Positions 11,901-26,900 are shown, numbered from the stretch's first letter. The stretch is 64,000 nucleotides of DNA from Owenia fusiformis (GCA_903813345.2 CAIIXF020000012.1:2147318-2211317), one strand, 5' to 3'. A program made the numbers and translations. Notes: generated by a model from the letters alone, not told the origin.

Positions 11901-14900
11901 AACAAAAATGATTATCAATATTATTTGTTGAGGAAACACTGTTGATAAGTATTAGGTCTTACTAAAAATTATGTTTCTCTGCACTATAGACTATAGGATT
12001 TTCAATTATATTTTGCGGTTATGTATGACACCAATAAAATAATGGATTATATATTTAACTAATTATATATTCAATATGTTTTATTAATTATATGTGGTAT
12101 ATTTTCTCTATGTTATGTATAGTTCGATATCTGAAGTCAAATAGCGGATGTTTAATGGTGCATTTGATACTGAAAAACACAGAAACTTCGTACAAAAATC
12201 TGAGTCCCGAGGGAGAGCTAACTTAATAATCCATTGAACACATGTTCGACTAATTTGTTAAATTATTTCTTTATTGGTGAATTTTCACAATAATTGTGAT
12301 TTTTCTAGACCTGTGCCTTATATTTGCCACTAGGGACTGCCAAATGTAAAAATTACTATGCCAAACTGACAATTTTTTCTCATCCGTTTAGACATTTGAT
12401 TTGAGTAAAGAAGCGAAACTTCGTCGTAATTACGTGACCTCTGATCCAAACTTGGAAATATTAATTCAGTGGAAAAATGGATTGGACACCTTACACGTAT
12501 TATAGGATTTTCTCTGACACGATGTTAAAACCAAGTCCTAAATAAATACTGTCGTTTCGTTTGACCTTTGCCATCCACCACTCCTAAACTTATCAAAAAT
12601 CAAGTAATTTTGCAGACGAACAGATTCTGTTACTCCGTGGCAGGGTTCTAATCAAATGTAATCGAATTTAGGGATAAATTTTAGCAAAAAAGAACACTCC
12701 ATTCATCTTTACAATGTAATATATGTCGCTGAATATTATATTAATTACATCTGGATAATGTCGGATATAATACACAAGAGCCCGCTCAGAATTGACGCTA
12801 TTGCAGTCAAACAGAAAGATAACGACAACCGTAAATCAGTCTCTTATTAGACGTCAAGTAAAATAAGTGTTACAAACAACACTCAAGGCACCAAAAAGAT
12901 GAAAAGGCAAGATAGAAACAACCAAAGTAGCCACAAAATTGTCCGCCACTTAATCAAATGAGCGTCGAACGCCCGTAACATTATTAACACGGCTGCTAAT
13001 GGAGTAGAAATTACAGTAAAGCCATTTCCGATGTCGGAATCACTGGCGCTATATTCAGAGGCAAATAGAAAATATCAATTCAGAAGCATATTCGTCAATA
13101 TTTGAAAACAAATCAAAGTTTATGACCAGAAACCTAAAGTGCCCACATTACAACAAAAATACATAAAATCTTGTAGATTGACAGACGGAAACCAATGATC
13201 AAAAAAAATACTCTAGACATTTGTCAAATCTCTAGACATTAACTCATCAATTTATTGTGGTCATATAGCAAACCAAAAGCGTTTGAAAAAACGCAAAGGG
13301 CAACAGTTGTAAGCTGTATACATTAACTCCCCTACCTTTTCATTTTGATAGGCGGTCACTGCAATGAACGATGTTTCCTTGAAAACGTATGTTCTGAATT
13401 GGCTGTATGGCAACTTCAAAATGTCGTTCGCTCTCACCAGGTGGAACCGTGGTTGGTATTTGTGCATCGAATTCAGGATGGTCTGCTAATAAAAAGATTC
13501 AGTTAGTTGTGTGCTATTACAATTTTCAGTAGTGTTCGTATTCAGGATCGTCTGCTAATAAAACATTCAGTAAGTGTTCGTATTCAGGATCGTCTGCCGA
13601 TAAAAATATTCAGTAAGTGTTCGTATTCAGGATCGTCTGCTAATAAAACATTCAGTTAGTGTTCGTATTCAAGATCGTCTGCTAATAAAAAATATCCAGT
13701 AAGTGTTCGTATTCAGGATCGTCTGCTAATAAAAAATATTCATTAAGTGTTCGTATTTAGGATCGTCTGCTAATAAAAATATTCAGTTAATGATTTGTTA
13801 AAATATCATATTGACAGTACAGTCCGGCACAAAGCCCCATTAAAATATAGCTCATAACTGCATCATGATACTGAATAAAAGTGACGCTTTATGTTTAGAT
13901 TTTATGGAGTTTTGCATTGGACTGAATTTAATATACATAATACAAATGATGGACTTTTCGGGTATACTGGTGTACTCCTTTAGACATATGAAACACCTTG
14001 ATGGATGCTTTTAAGACAATTTACGTTTGGCAACTTGGGAAAATCAACGATTTTTCACAAATATACTATGGAGCTATTGTCTATGGAAAACACAACCCAT
14101 GCTACTATAATCATAACAGCAATAGTGAGATGAGGGTTTATTCAGACGTTATAGTTGTTATTTAATGAAGCAGAAATTAGATTACTCCCGGGGGAGAACT
14201 CGGTATCAAATGTACCTCTCTCCCCCGTACCTCAATCCAATAGGAAATCCACATCTTTGTAGCTAATGCCACGCGCGAAACACATTACCCCATCAATGTG
14301 TGTTTTGCTAATCGTTTGTATACAAAGCATTACAATGTTGTGTGTATTAAGCCTAGTTTTGTATTCAATATTAAACGGTACTGTCACTTTAAGGGGCTAT
14401 GAGTGTTAATTTCGTCGAATATACTGTCACCAAAAATGACGTATTGATACAAGGGTTAGTCATCAAACACTAAAAATATACCTTCTGATTTTTTGGACAA
14501 ACTGAATTAAGTTTTTGATCAATTTTATTTGAATTATAAACGACATGACGACACTTTAGCACACACTATACACCTCGTGGTAGCCTAAATATACACGTGT
14601 AAAGCTCGATCAAACTTTTAAATCACTGGGATTTGACTGAAAAAAGTCGGAGAATGGTACAGGAGAGTATGACAAAATGAAAGTGACAATTAAAAATCAT
14701 CTTTCGAACATTGATCATGTTTTAGATCATTATATTGTATAAGCATGATTCACCGAGTCCCTCTTTATATAACTTGGCGAGAGCATCAATATTCAAGAAA
14801 TAGATGTGGAAATCAAAATGAAAAACAGGTGATATCAAAGATATCCCAAAAGAGATACAAGTAATAGCACCATGGTGACCAAATACAGAGAGCAACAAGA

Positions 14901-17900
14901 CATCATATTAAAAAATACCCTGACAAAGACACCAAAATCAGTTCAATTTAGGTGTATGATAATCTCCGGTCAGTACATTATCGATCAATTATATATCAAT
15001 TTATAATAGCAATCATGATCTATTTAGTCTGACTTCTGTGTCGTATTTGCTCGCCCCTTTGTTACCGCCATTAATTAAACAAAATAAAAGTTGTCACTCG
15101 TTGTTAAAATCTTGAAGTATATTTGACAAGGTTTCGTAAAGAGATTGCGCTCTTTATTTCAAACGTAATTAAAGTGCTATTAAGTATTCAGAAAGCCGTT
15201 AATTATCGTTTAAAAAGATTTGACACTTCACTTTCTTAAGGGCATAATATTTCACAGATTTAGTATGAAAACAATTTTTAGCATTTCCAAGTAGTTTTCC
15301 ATTGATTTAAGGCTACAAATTTCACATTAAAGACAAAGTACTTCACAAACCATTATGCCATAGTATTTCTTATCTTAAGAGAAAACTAAGAACTCTATCA
15401 TTTGCCAGAACCCTACTTATGTTTTATTTGACTAAAATTGTCGCTCGTGTTTTCATCTATTTTATTGATAGTAAAACGTGCATTTTGTCTTCATGGCGAA
15501 TTCATCATATAGGCCTATTCCAAGGTACATTTCTAGTCATTTAGTTAGGTAATATGCTTCGGTAACAGATGATTTTGAGCTGGTTTTTATACTTGGCTAA
15601 TCTTTTTTATCGTTGAAATATGGTAATAAAATACAGAAGCATGTAAAACTTGATAATATTCACAGGTATTTAATGAAATTGAGTGATGGCGAGCGGAGAA
15701 CGCTGAATATTTTATGAGTCTAACACAATCTGAAAAGACGCTTGGCGCCAACGTTCCTGTGACGTCACATTCATAGAAATGTCCTAATGAAGCATTTTAC
15801 ACCTATCAGCGAGGGATCGATCATTTATAATGATAGAAATCGTTCAATACAATAGACTAGATGTTATAGGAATTGATCAACCCGTCTATTTAAGATCCCA
15901 GACATTGAATAAAATGACAAATATCTCTCAGAGTTCACCTCACATGGCGACAAGAGTTGTGAGCGTAAAATTTTGATATCTTAGAGAAAAACATTTTTTA
16001 AATGTTCAGTCCCGCTATTGACAGGCTTACAATAAAATTGACATGAATGGCGCAGTTAATCACGAGGTTCGGAAACACCGGCGGCCCTAGTATATTCTCG
16101 GGCTATTTTCTCTCACCATTGCACAATAAATTATGCTATTCATGCCTATTATTGAAAAATATTGTCTCACTTTGGACGTTTTCATTGTTCAAATAGAACT
16201 TGTTGATTGAAAATTAATAAACTTGTCTCTCTTTTGCAGCCATAAATCTCGAAGAAACTTCGCCGGTTATGTATAAGGAAGCAGTCCGCCGACATTGAAA
16301 TAGCTTTATTCCTAAGAGAGATTTTTCATCCAAATTATTTTATGAGATAAACCTGGAAAATGTAAAAGAGAAAAAATGATGCCGAGACTGAAAAATCTAA
16401 TCGTCTGCTAACGTTAAGTTCTGGAGTATGTGGTAGAAGTTCAGAAACGCTTGATTTGACAGTTGCTGCCGCCAGAGCGCAAATCTTAACCATCTAGGTG
16501 CCTCTGCGGTGTGGCAAACCACTCTCTGTCAATTGTTATAAGTCAACAGCTTAACACAAGCAGAAAATTAAAAGATCGAGGCATATAGAAAACAGGAGTA
16601 TCCCTCAGAGAGGACCTTCTGTAACACGAAAGATAAACTAGGTGCTTTGGTCAAAATGACGGCTGCAGCGCACCACAAGATTACTTGCCATTGTACCATA
16701 CAAGAGCCAACTCACAAGGGTCTTTAGAAGGAGAGAATCCTCTAATAACTTCTTAATGAATCTTAATTACTTTTACTCTAACAGATCAGTGGAAATCAAA
16801 GACCCTATAGGATTTTCACCATCGTTTGACAGCTTAGTTCAGAGTCAAAATTCCGCGAGAAAATTACTCTCATTGTGTGTCTATTATCTGCCATTTGCCA
16901 ATTCTGCTCTGCGGCCAATTTGTGCATTTTCACAGTAATAGTGTTTAGTTAGATTACACAAATTGAAAAATGTGTTTGCCATGAATTTTTGTTCACTTTA
17001 CAACGGGAAATAGTTAAAAATACCCAGGTCTTTAATAGGATTTTTTATTATATAGATTCCGTTATACTTCCAAATTATTTATACAAATGATAGGCAACGC
17101 AAGTGTGAAGTTCATAGTTCCAACATTGACTCGAGTTACTTTGACTTACAGTCCAGTCAAAATAAATCGCATCGCTGAAAAAACACTTCATCTAAAGGAA
17201 AAACCATCAACTTTTGGATGGAGGAATTTTAATAATTATATCAATAGTTGATGCAAACCAAATGTCCAGTAAAGTAAGATATAACATTGTGAGATCTGGG
17301 AGAGAGTCCTCTATGGGTATGTTTGGTCCAAAAATTGGTGTATGTCAAAATATTTATAGCCTAACGAATATAGATAAGGCAATGAAAATCACAGCAGGTA
17401 GTAAGGATGTAATGGGATATGATCAGTGTCATAACGTGAGGGGTCATAACTGATAATAGAAACGATTAGCATCTCAGTGGATCTATCTATTCATCCCCAG
17501 AAGAGTCTCAATCATGCTATAATCACTTCTGTAATGAGGTTAATAAATATATCATCGATATAATGCCATGACTTGGCTTTTCGCGTTGATACATTTATTG
17601 ATATCAGAGTCTGACTTTATTCCAAGGGAGAGTACGGGCCGTGAATGCCACAATGCTTTTATATGCTGGTTGAAGATTTTTTGTGTATTCTACAATGCGA
17701 TGCGGCTCCACATAAAATAGATAATGTAAGCATAACAACGAAATTACAATGTCTGATATGTGTGCTTAGCCCGTCAGCTTCCCGATATCGCGATAGATAC
17801 ATCATATCCAAAGCCAAATCCTTACATGTAGGCAATACATTAAAGTGGAAATGCATACATATATTTTACATCCAAGTTATAAGTAATTCAGATAGCATCT

Positions 17901-20900
17901 CATGTAAACTATGTCACAAAACATCATACGTAGGTGAACACAAAATCATAGGCTTTAGTCCAAACATAGACCCTAAAGATACTAAGAAGGCGACAGAGAG
18001 GAGACATACGAAAACCGTGTGACGGATGTTCACGGATGTTCATTTAGTACTAGACTGGAAAGAATGTAAGAGATGGGGGGTGTCTATCATGGGCTAATGA
18101 ATGATGGTGAGACGTTTTGGTGTCAAGGATACTTCAAAGTCCCTCAGACATGAATACTATCGATAGTAGGGAGATCGGGGCCTGATAATGAGGCGCAATA
18201 TGCTAGTGTCACGCTTTCCATTGTCTAAAATGACCATGAGTAGACTCAATGATATTCATTATAGTAATAACCGTGATACTATGTCAATGGGCTGCATTGT
18301 GCCAGCCTGATAACACTGATGGGCTATATTTATTTCATAGGGTCATTTTGTTTTATCGATAATATTTCAATCGAAAGATAGTATCTCAATTTCAAATTTT
18401 GTTCTCGGCTCATAAAGGTATCATCACCTGGCACGGCATTGTGCGAAATGATGCCTTTTGATACCCCCGTCGCCAATGTCCGGGTTTTTCGTTCAGTGCG
18501 TTTGCGTCACATTAGGGACCCATTGAATGGAACTGTTTTGAAAACGCCCCGACTCAACACCAGATCGGAATATTGATTTCAAATTCGATTTCCGACTTTC
18601 GTATCGACAAAAATATTGCATGCGAGAAAATACTTAGTTTATAAATTACACTAAAAGCAAAATTAAGCTAATTTCCCTTTCACTTTGATAAATATTTAAT
18701 GATGATCAAGCAAAGGCTAAACAGGATGGTATGCACATCAATGCAGATTAACGCGCTAGAATGGATAAATCACATGAACCCAATATAATCCGACACGCAT
18801 TGGACTTCAACCATTACATCAAGTTTTCAATTGTTTTTCACCAAGCCCCTTTGTCCCATATCCCTCCCCAACAGATACGAAAATATACATGGCGACAATG
18901 ATCAGCGACTTGACGGCAGACGATAACTCCAAAGACCCGGATGTTGAGTTATTTAAGGTGGGTAAGTCTCATGATCGGTCAATCATGGATAATGATATAA
19001 AAGCGAAGGCGACAGCAAAGCATTAGATACTTGCACATTCGTGTTATTTTACTCATGTGAGAAAGAAGTTGATTAAGCGAAAGCTGAGTAGCAAAGTATC
19101 GCCTTCTTACTATTAATTTACAAGAAAATGCTGTTAACTCGAGAAGATTTGCTTTTATCTTATTTGATCAAGCGAATATGATTTAATTGTGTTGATTAGA
19201 CAAGTCCGTAGTTTTCACGCATGGCTGTACTATTAAACTGGTATTTCTTGTGCGCAAGGGTCACATTGTATAACACGTTACTTTCCATGAACGAAATGAA
19301 CAACAACACCAGTGTACGTCTGAGCCATTTGTTTTCGTCTCAGCCACTAGAGCCACAAGGTCTATGACAAATATACCCCGAAGCGATTTCGGTATTGGGA
19401 ATTGACAAAATGTGACATTTGAGATTTGCCTTTTGAGACCAATTTCAACAAGATTACACAATAAAATGTTTTTAAAAAATCAGAAAGGTCCAACGAGCAT
19501 TGAGCGCTGAAAAGACACCGATCATGAGGGGTTAAGTGGCTTCTAGTGTTCCAAGTATGTAACTTAGCACTTATTTGCGTGTTGAACACCAAAGCCTGTT
19601 TGGTTCAGAATTCAAATAAAACGTCCCTAACCATTTTTCTACAATGCAAACAGGTTTCTGTATTACACACAAAAACCCTCGAAAAGTCGTCTCTTTCAAC
19701 GATAATGTGCTTTTAAAAGAAAGTTTAATAGCCTCCGGGGGTATTGATTTGATACAAAAGTGTGTTTAGATAAAACTGTGTATTTTTACCTTGAGATAAC
19801 AGCTTTACCCCTCAAGGAGCCAGTGAGTGTTGGGTATCCGCCTGAACCAATGTTTCTGGCTCGAGCATTACAAGTTTATAAACTAATTTCAAAGGCAAAC
19901 ACCTTCATAACGTAAATTGTTTGGGTTGTCTTGACTAGGCCCTCACACTTGGTGAAAACAGCCAGCTCTGGGAATATCGCTGATTTTAGCAAGTTCCTTT
20001 GATATTTTATACTACTTGTATATAGTTGTGTTTTTAGAGAAACTTTATACCATCAACAAACTACAACATAAACTATATAATGTTAACTCACTTGTGATAG
20101 ACCTAACTTTGATCATTTATACATTTGCTTTTATAATTGTATATATATAGTCTACCAGTATTCTCGCATCAAGCCTCTGCTTCCCAATGTTTATTTCTCC
20201 CACGTTGCTTACATCAACTATTCTTGCATCAAATTTCTGGTCACTCCCCCGCTTTGTAGAACAACTGAGGCAGGGACGCGCGGAATGATACAAGACTAAA
20301 GTCGCGAGGTTATACAGGGGCTTGATGCGAGACTACTTTACGTATATCCGGTAAGTGTGAAATACTTACAAAGCCGTGTTTGTCTGAGATATTATTCGTC
20401 AGCTTCAGTTTGTGGAATGACACTAATTTGGACATCCATTGTTCTCCGCTACTTGGAGAATCGGGATGAATATACATTCGTTTCGGCATTTCTGGGTCAG
20501 CTTTTCCGGCGACCATCCATCGGCTGTTGTGAAATTTATATCGACAATCGTCAACAGCGACCAAGTCCATTAGGAGTATATATTTGGCTTTTTTGTCAAG
20601 TCCAGATAATTTAACTTTGTATGCGGGAAACATTCGCCTGGAAGCACAGTAATTAAAACATATAGATATGACGACACTAATGTATTAGGACAGTTTTATG
20701 CAATAACGGGTGGAGTAATTATTAGCCGTTTAGAACAATAAATTATAACGGCTGACATGTGGAAACTCACTATATAAATTCATCATATATTTCTTGTAAA
20801 ATTGTTAAAAAGTATATATCTCGAGTAAATTTAATTGAACATCTTGGGTCTATCAAGGTGTTTCATATTTTTGATCACTGAAGGATCGCATTAGTTTAAC

Positions 20901-23900
20901 AGAATCTTTCTTCAAAAATTTAGACTTCTTGACTAAAATTATTGATAGAAAATTAGTGTACAAGTAACGGGGATTTTTTTACCCAAAGGAATATTTAGTA
21001 TCACCATCGTGAAATCAACCAATTTCTTTATTTTATTAGGATGCATTTTTCAACAGTTTACGTTAATCAGTTGAAACTGTCGTAAACCAACATGAGCAAG
21101 TTGGGTATCATTTGTCCATATAATTTGTAGTGATAATGTATATTCCTTAGGGAGAAGACAAGCTTCTAAGTTGAAGTTAATACGGGAAATGTGTGAAATC
21201 TGCAGATCCGATCAAGGGTATCATATTGTAGGCGCCCTAGGAGTTCCCATTGCTTGTTGTTTTTAGCAATCAGACGGAAACTACACAAAATAACAGAGTT
21301 GTGGCCTTCGATGATTGTGGCTTTGGCAAAACTTGTCATTTGCAGTATTTATATCTTTATATTTGTGTTAGCTTCGGGGATTTATGTCCCGTTTATGGTG
21401 TACACCAAGGACTGATAGCATCAGCGAGTCACTTGTGGGATCATTTAAAATCTTTATCAGCAAAGTATGTTTTGGCATTTTTCCTTCACACAATATTCCG
21501 TTCAACCTTTTCACAACTTCTACTTGAAGCTACTAGATAGAACAAAATAAGAATGCTGCAAATTTAAATTGTAGTGACTGTTTTTATGCTGTTAAGTCTA
21601 ATTTCACATGTTTTATATTTAATATATATATATATTATATTTATTAATCAATTTTGTTTTGTAAATTCACAAACTAAAGTAAACTATGACATCGCAAATG
21701 CGTTTGATTCAAATTACAAATTTTAAAACAGGCAGTATCTCTATCGTTAATATAAAACATCTCTTGCTTTGAAGTGTGATTGGCGAATTAGTGGCATTAG
21801 TATATAAATGTACCCCTACCCGGCAAAGATTTGTAACAGGGATGTATTTTAACAGCGAGTTGAAGGAAAGAACAGTGTCTACACCTAGTCTGATGTAGCT
21901 ACCAAAACGACTGCCAAGGTTTAGTCTACTCTAAAGTATTTTACATTATTTTTGCTTTAAAAACATCTTAAAGTGTGATGGGTTCAAAGCAATGCACTAT
22001 TTCTCTAGTCTAGCGCCTGTCAAGTCAATTAGGACCCTAATAGAGATATCGGACTGTACAAACGCTATACCTCAGTGATAAACGAGCTTTTTAATCAAGT
22101 GAACAACTTCTCAAAATTATTTTCACATTTTTAAGGAACAACACTCGTTTGATCTGTTTTAGCGGATTGTTTGGAACCAAACAATGCCCCTTAATTTTAT
22201 ACTACCTGTGATTATCTCCCACTTGAGTATTACTACACCAAATGTTAAGTATATATACAAATTTAGTTATATATAATGTTAAATTTGGTTAAAATCACCA
22301 GCGCGTAGCAGTGCATCAAGTTATTGCTTTTTCCAAGTTTTCAACACTAGCGGAGAGCCTGGAGAAATAGATACTAGGGGTGGGCATAGAGATTTCATTT
22401 GCGATACTATCAAGCGCCATATTTTCAAAATGTCAACCTCCATTGGACTGAGCCACATCTTGTCTTGCATCTTGTCAAGATTACGTTAGAATACCGAACG
22501 ATAACTATACATCAGAGAGTGTCTGGAGATTGTTTTCCGTTTCTTGATGTGCTGATGGAGTTAACGGGATAAGTATAGAAATCTTTCAGCATGCTCTTTA
22601 CTGTTTCTGTAATTGATGGCGGACCAGTAAATTTCTGACAGCTCCGTGCCGTGATTGCTTTAGTCTCTTCAGAGGTGTTAAGGGTCTGCGAAAAAGAATA
22701 GCGAACTTCTGAAAGTACCCGCTCGTGTTGCTAACTTTCTGACAGTTGTTGTCGGGTGGTTGCCATGGTGTTATTTTAACACAACAAATTCTCACTCAAA
22801 GTGACAATATAATGATTCTAGCTGCAGACGCTAGACCACGTGGCGAGGGGAACAGATACTAAAACCCCTTTGATTAACATTCTCCACCATTCTGGCGTAG
22901 CCCTTGTCAGAGTTACTTACCAAGGCCCATAGCAGTTTTAAGTGCGCATACAACAATTCATTATCTGGATTGGAGTCTAAACGTGTCAGAATTCAGACAA
23001 TAGCAACCGACTTATTTGAAAATATGTTGTAGTTTTCATTTTGTTAATGTTCAGATGCATTGAATAATCATTTTACATGTGTGTTGGTGGAATAAGTTCA
23101 CTTGCATTATCATATAAGGAGATGCGCGTTTATAAAAGGAAACTTTGTAGCAAACAATATTCGATGTTGATATAATCTAATCATGATGCAAGTGAAATTA
23201 TTCCATCAACATTTGAAATGCAACGACAAGATTTTTTTCATTTTGAATAAAAATGATGTTCATCCTTAATTATAAACATATTTATGAGTTGTTAATTGTT
23301 TGACTTATCACATTATAATGTATTGTATTATAAACAAAACATGTTTCCTGTTCGGCAATACGATATCTTCAATCTTTCCATTTCGTGTAGAGTTCTATTT
23401 CATAACATATTAACATTTGTAATAATATGTATAATTGTTTTATTATAGACTACTTCTGTTAAAGGGAATGCGAAGTTTTGTCCCTTAAACTTGATAATAA
23501 GTTAGAATAAAGATATATCTTTCAATCCAACTTAGTTTTATTGTTCTATCATTATCCTTTTAATTGTTATTAAGCCCCGGGTTTTGCATATGAACTGGAC
23601 CACGGAGCTGCCATTTCAACCGTAAAGTGGTTCTTTGCGACATTGTTATGACGTCATTGATGCCAGATTGATGCCTTGGCATTTTAAAAGTTTTGTGGCG
23701 CCATTTTTGAATCAAAAAATGAATGCCGAGTTGTTGCCATTCCAAAGCCAAAGAAATCATTTCAATGGAACTAAAAAAATACGTATATACCACCCATAAT
23801 AAAGAACGATTTCAATAGAATATTAACGCCGGCATTTTCGGAATTGCTTTTTACCTATCTAGACATGGAATGCGGGTTAGATTTGTTCTTTATTTACGCT

Positions 23901-26900
23901 TGAAACAATCTGGGATTCGTGACTTTTTAACTTTTATAAGGTCTAGCGCTAAATGCGAACAGAGAATGCTAATTCTATCAGGCGAATGCAAACTATTTGA
24001 ATAAAACATAATAAAATTAATTCAACCAACCCGTCTTGAATTTCCAAGAATGCAATGGTTTAATTTGCTAGTCTCATTACAAAAATACGTCTTCGTACTT
24101 TAATATTCATTGCATTTATGTTTATCTTTAACACATGTATTCAAAAAAATTAAAATTTAAAATTAAATTTTAAAACCGTATTCAATTACTATCATGGATT
24201 CTTAGCCTCATGTCACATTTTTACGGGGACCGTACGGTCTATCATTTCTGTGGTAAGTAGGACTCTTGCCTAAGTATTTCTGCAGTCAGATAATTTAGCA
24301 GTCACATTTGCTAAGATAGCCGAACGACGTATCTTGATTATGAGGAAAAACTACGATTCCCGTACGGCTGATAAATGATGACGCACGATCAGCGTAGGGC
24401 GGCCCTACGACGTGCGTAGTTTTTCTTGAAGGCATCCACAAGGGGTTCTATGGTTCGGAAAGGTCAATTGTAACCTATGAAGTCCAAGCGCAGCCGCAAG
24501 TCGACCGTGAATCCGACGTACGGCCGTCGTGAGACCTACGGTTTGGCTGCTGCTTGTTGATATCTATGGTGACCAAAGTTATAACTCCGACTCTACGCCT
24601 TGTAAAAACTGGATATGTCGTGTACGTAGACAGCAAGGTGACCTTAAGTCGACTGTAGTTTTCCTATGTTTGCAGCTGAAATTTACTGATTTCAGGGAAA
24701 TACGATCGACGTGTGGTCGCATTGAACAAATGTGACTGAAGCTTTTAAAGTTCCACTTATTTTCCGATATAGAAAAACAAAAGGTTGTATGCCATTAAAT
24801 TGAAAATCATTATACTGTAGAACTGGTACTTACCACGGATGTTATATAATTAAATTCGAGCTCGAAATCAGGAATTGTTTTTAAAAATAAATATATAATA
24901 AAATAAATATTAAACTATTGGCGTACTATCAATACGGCAATTGCCTTATCGTCGTTGAATTGAAATATCATACTAAAATCGACCCCATCGTCTCCCCGCA
25001 TCACTGAATGTTATGAGCCTTCTCTTGTCATGATCCAAGGTGAAATACCATTGAATTTTGAAAAGCTATTTTGTCATATTGAATGTCGCTACGGTGATAT
25101 GATGATTGAAATTGTTCGTTTAACAACTGAAAAAAATTAAACATTACGTATTATTCTTTGAAAATATGACAGTGGCATGTCCTTGTAAAGCTATTGCCAA
25201 TCTTAATATTTAGGAGATTGGCATTTACATACGTATCATTTAGACGACATCGATTTTTCGTTTTTTTGTTTGCGTTTTTCATTAGCATTTAAATGGCTAA
25301 ACACTTTAGGGAGTTACTGTTTCATTGGATTACTACTTTTTGTTTTGTTTCTTTCATTCTCCAATATGCACCTATTCATATTTAAATAGAATACTACAGA
25401 TTGAAGAATTCTACCATTTATGATTAGGTAAGAAAGCAATTGCGGCAGTATGCTTATTTGCCGACGTAAACCTTAAGATTAATAATGATGTGCCGTAAAT
25501 GCTCATCAGCGCATTAATGAACATTAGCATAGATTTCGATATTTTAAATGGTATGTCGTGTATTTACATAAATATGGTAAATGCAACTATTTGTTGGATG
25601 CGTTCAGCCGATGATATAACTTACTTATTTTCACCACAAATACGCCAACACATTAGCCACATTAATCTTAGTTAAATAAACCCCCATTGATGCACAGTAA
25701 TGCATTTATGTGTAAATGCCATTTTGTATATTTTAATGCATTTACCTCATTTATCGGTTAAATATACAAGAAAGCATTTACAGGATTTGAACAGATTTAT
25801 CCTTTTTGACTCAGTGTTATCATTATACAAAATAATTCTAGTGGATATTTTTCAAGTGGAATATTGCGATGACTTCCGAATCGCGCAGCCGATATCTCAT
25901 AAGTTTAGTGATTTTTCTACCTAGCCTATAAACTTACTACATTGGAGAAAATAAATACAAACATTTAAAAAAGACATTGCAACAATTCAATTTCTATGAA
26001 GAATATATTGAAACAACTTTTTCAAATATATGATATGATATGGACATGAACATGCGGCAACAATGTTAAGCGGACAGAAATAGTTATAAAATATCAGTGA
26101 AATGTGTTCTATTTCTGCGATCCGAGTATGACGTGATTACGACATTTCCGAGGCATCAATTTTAAGGCATCAATGACGTCATTGATACATAACAATGGCG
26201 GCATCCACAGCGATCCAGATATGGGTACTTTGAACTTGAATTATATGTTAGTTCAAACACGATATGTCCCATGAGTGAGCTGAAGTGATAGATGATGGTT
26301 ATAAGTAGCCAGCGTGTAAATTAGAACATGAAACTTCGCATTCCCTTTAATAACATTCTATTTACATGTTTTCACGATCATATTTTCATATGCGGTCTGG
26401 TTAACATTGTTCTGCATGAGATATGCTAATTAAATTATATCAAATTGTTTTAGCAAGAATTTTTTAAAATACTATTGCTAGCAGATGTCCACAAAGATCC
26501 GGTGTTAGTTTTAAATGATAAAGTGATCCGTTTGGTGGATTTACAACCACTGCTACCATGTATATTGTTTAGAGTAAATACTACTTAAAAAGATCTATTT
26601 ACACAGCATAGCGATAAAAATGTTTTAGACCCCAACACCAAATTAAAATAAAATTATTCATGGTTAAGTATTTGAATTGATATAAAACACAATTGTGAAT
26701 TGTAATTTGTAGTAATGAATGCGTATATTTGTGGTTTTTCTTATAGTTTCCTATCTCATGTTTGTTTATGAATTACATTCATGTGATGAGTTTCTCTTTT
26801 TAATAATTTCCCAATGTATTAAGTGCTATTTCTCCTCCGATATGTTCACTTAAAGATAAACATAATTCACAAGAGGCAACATTTAAGAAAGCCTAACACT

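Larger units (their letters stand above)
13483..20369 (-). other. Tbx2/3 intron 2 (6.9 kb)
   Basis: This phase-0 intron lies between ISDKHGF and TILNS. In mammalian TBX3 an alternative exon (2a) is inserted at the same boundary; no equivalent exon was found here. Its 3' end carries the splice-site-like minisatellite at 13534-13794. There is also a hairpin at 14189-14227 and an inverted repeat next to exon 2 (20163-20331). The rest is AT-rich, without recognised elements. An ORF at 17645-18022 resembles no known family and is not called. Confidence 0.9.

Noticed and set aside
13534-13794. CRISPR-like regular repeats
   Set aside because: The genome is eukaryotic, the units are contiguous without unique spacers, and the sequence resembles the adjacent splice junction.
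17645-18022. 125-codon plus-strand ORF in intron 2
   Set aside because: No recognisable family, low-complexity composition and no splice or promoter context; it is likely chance.
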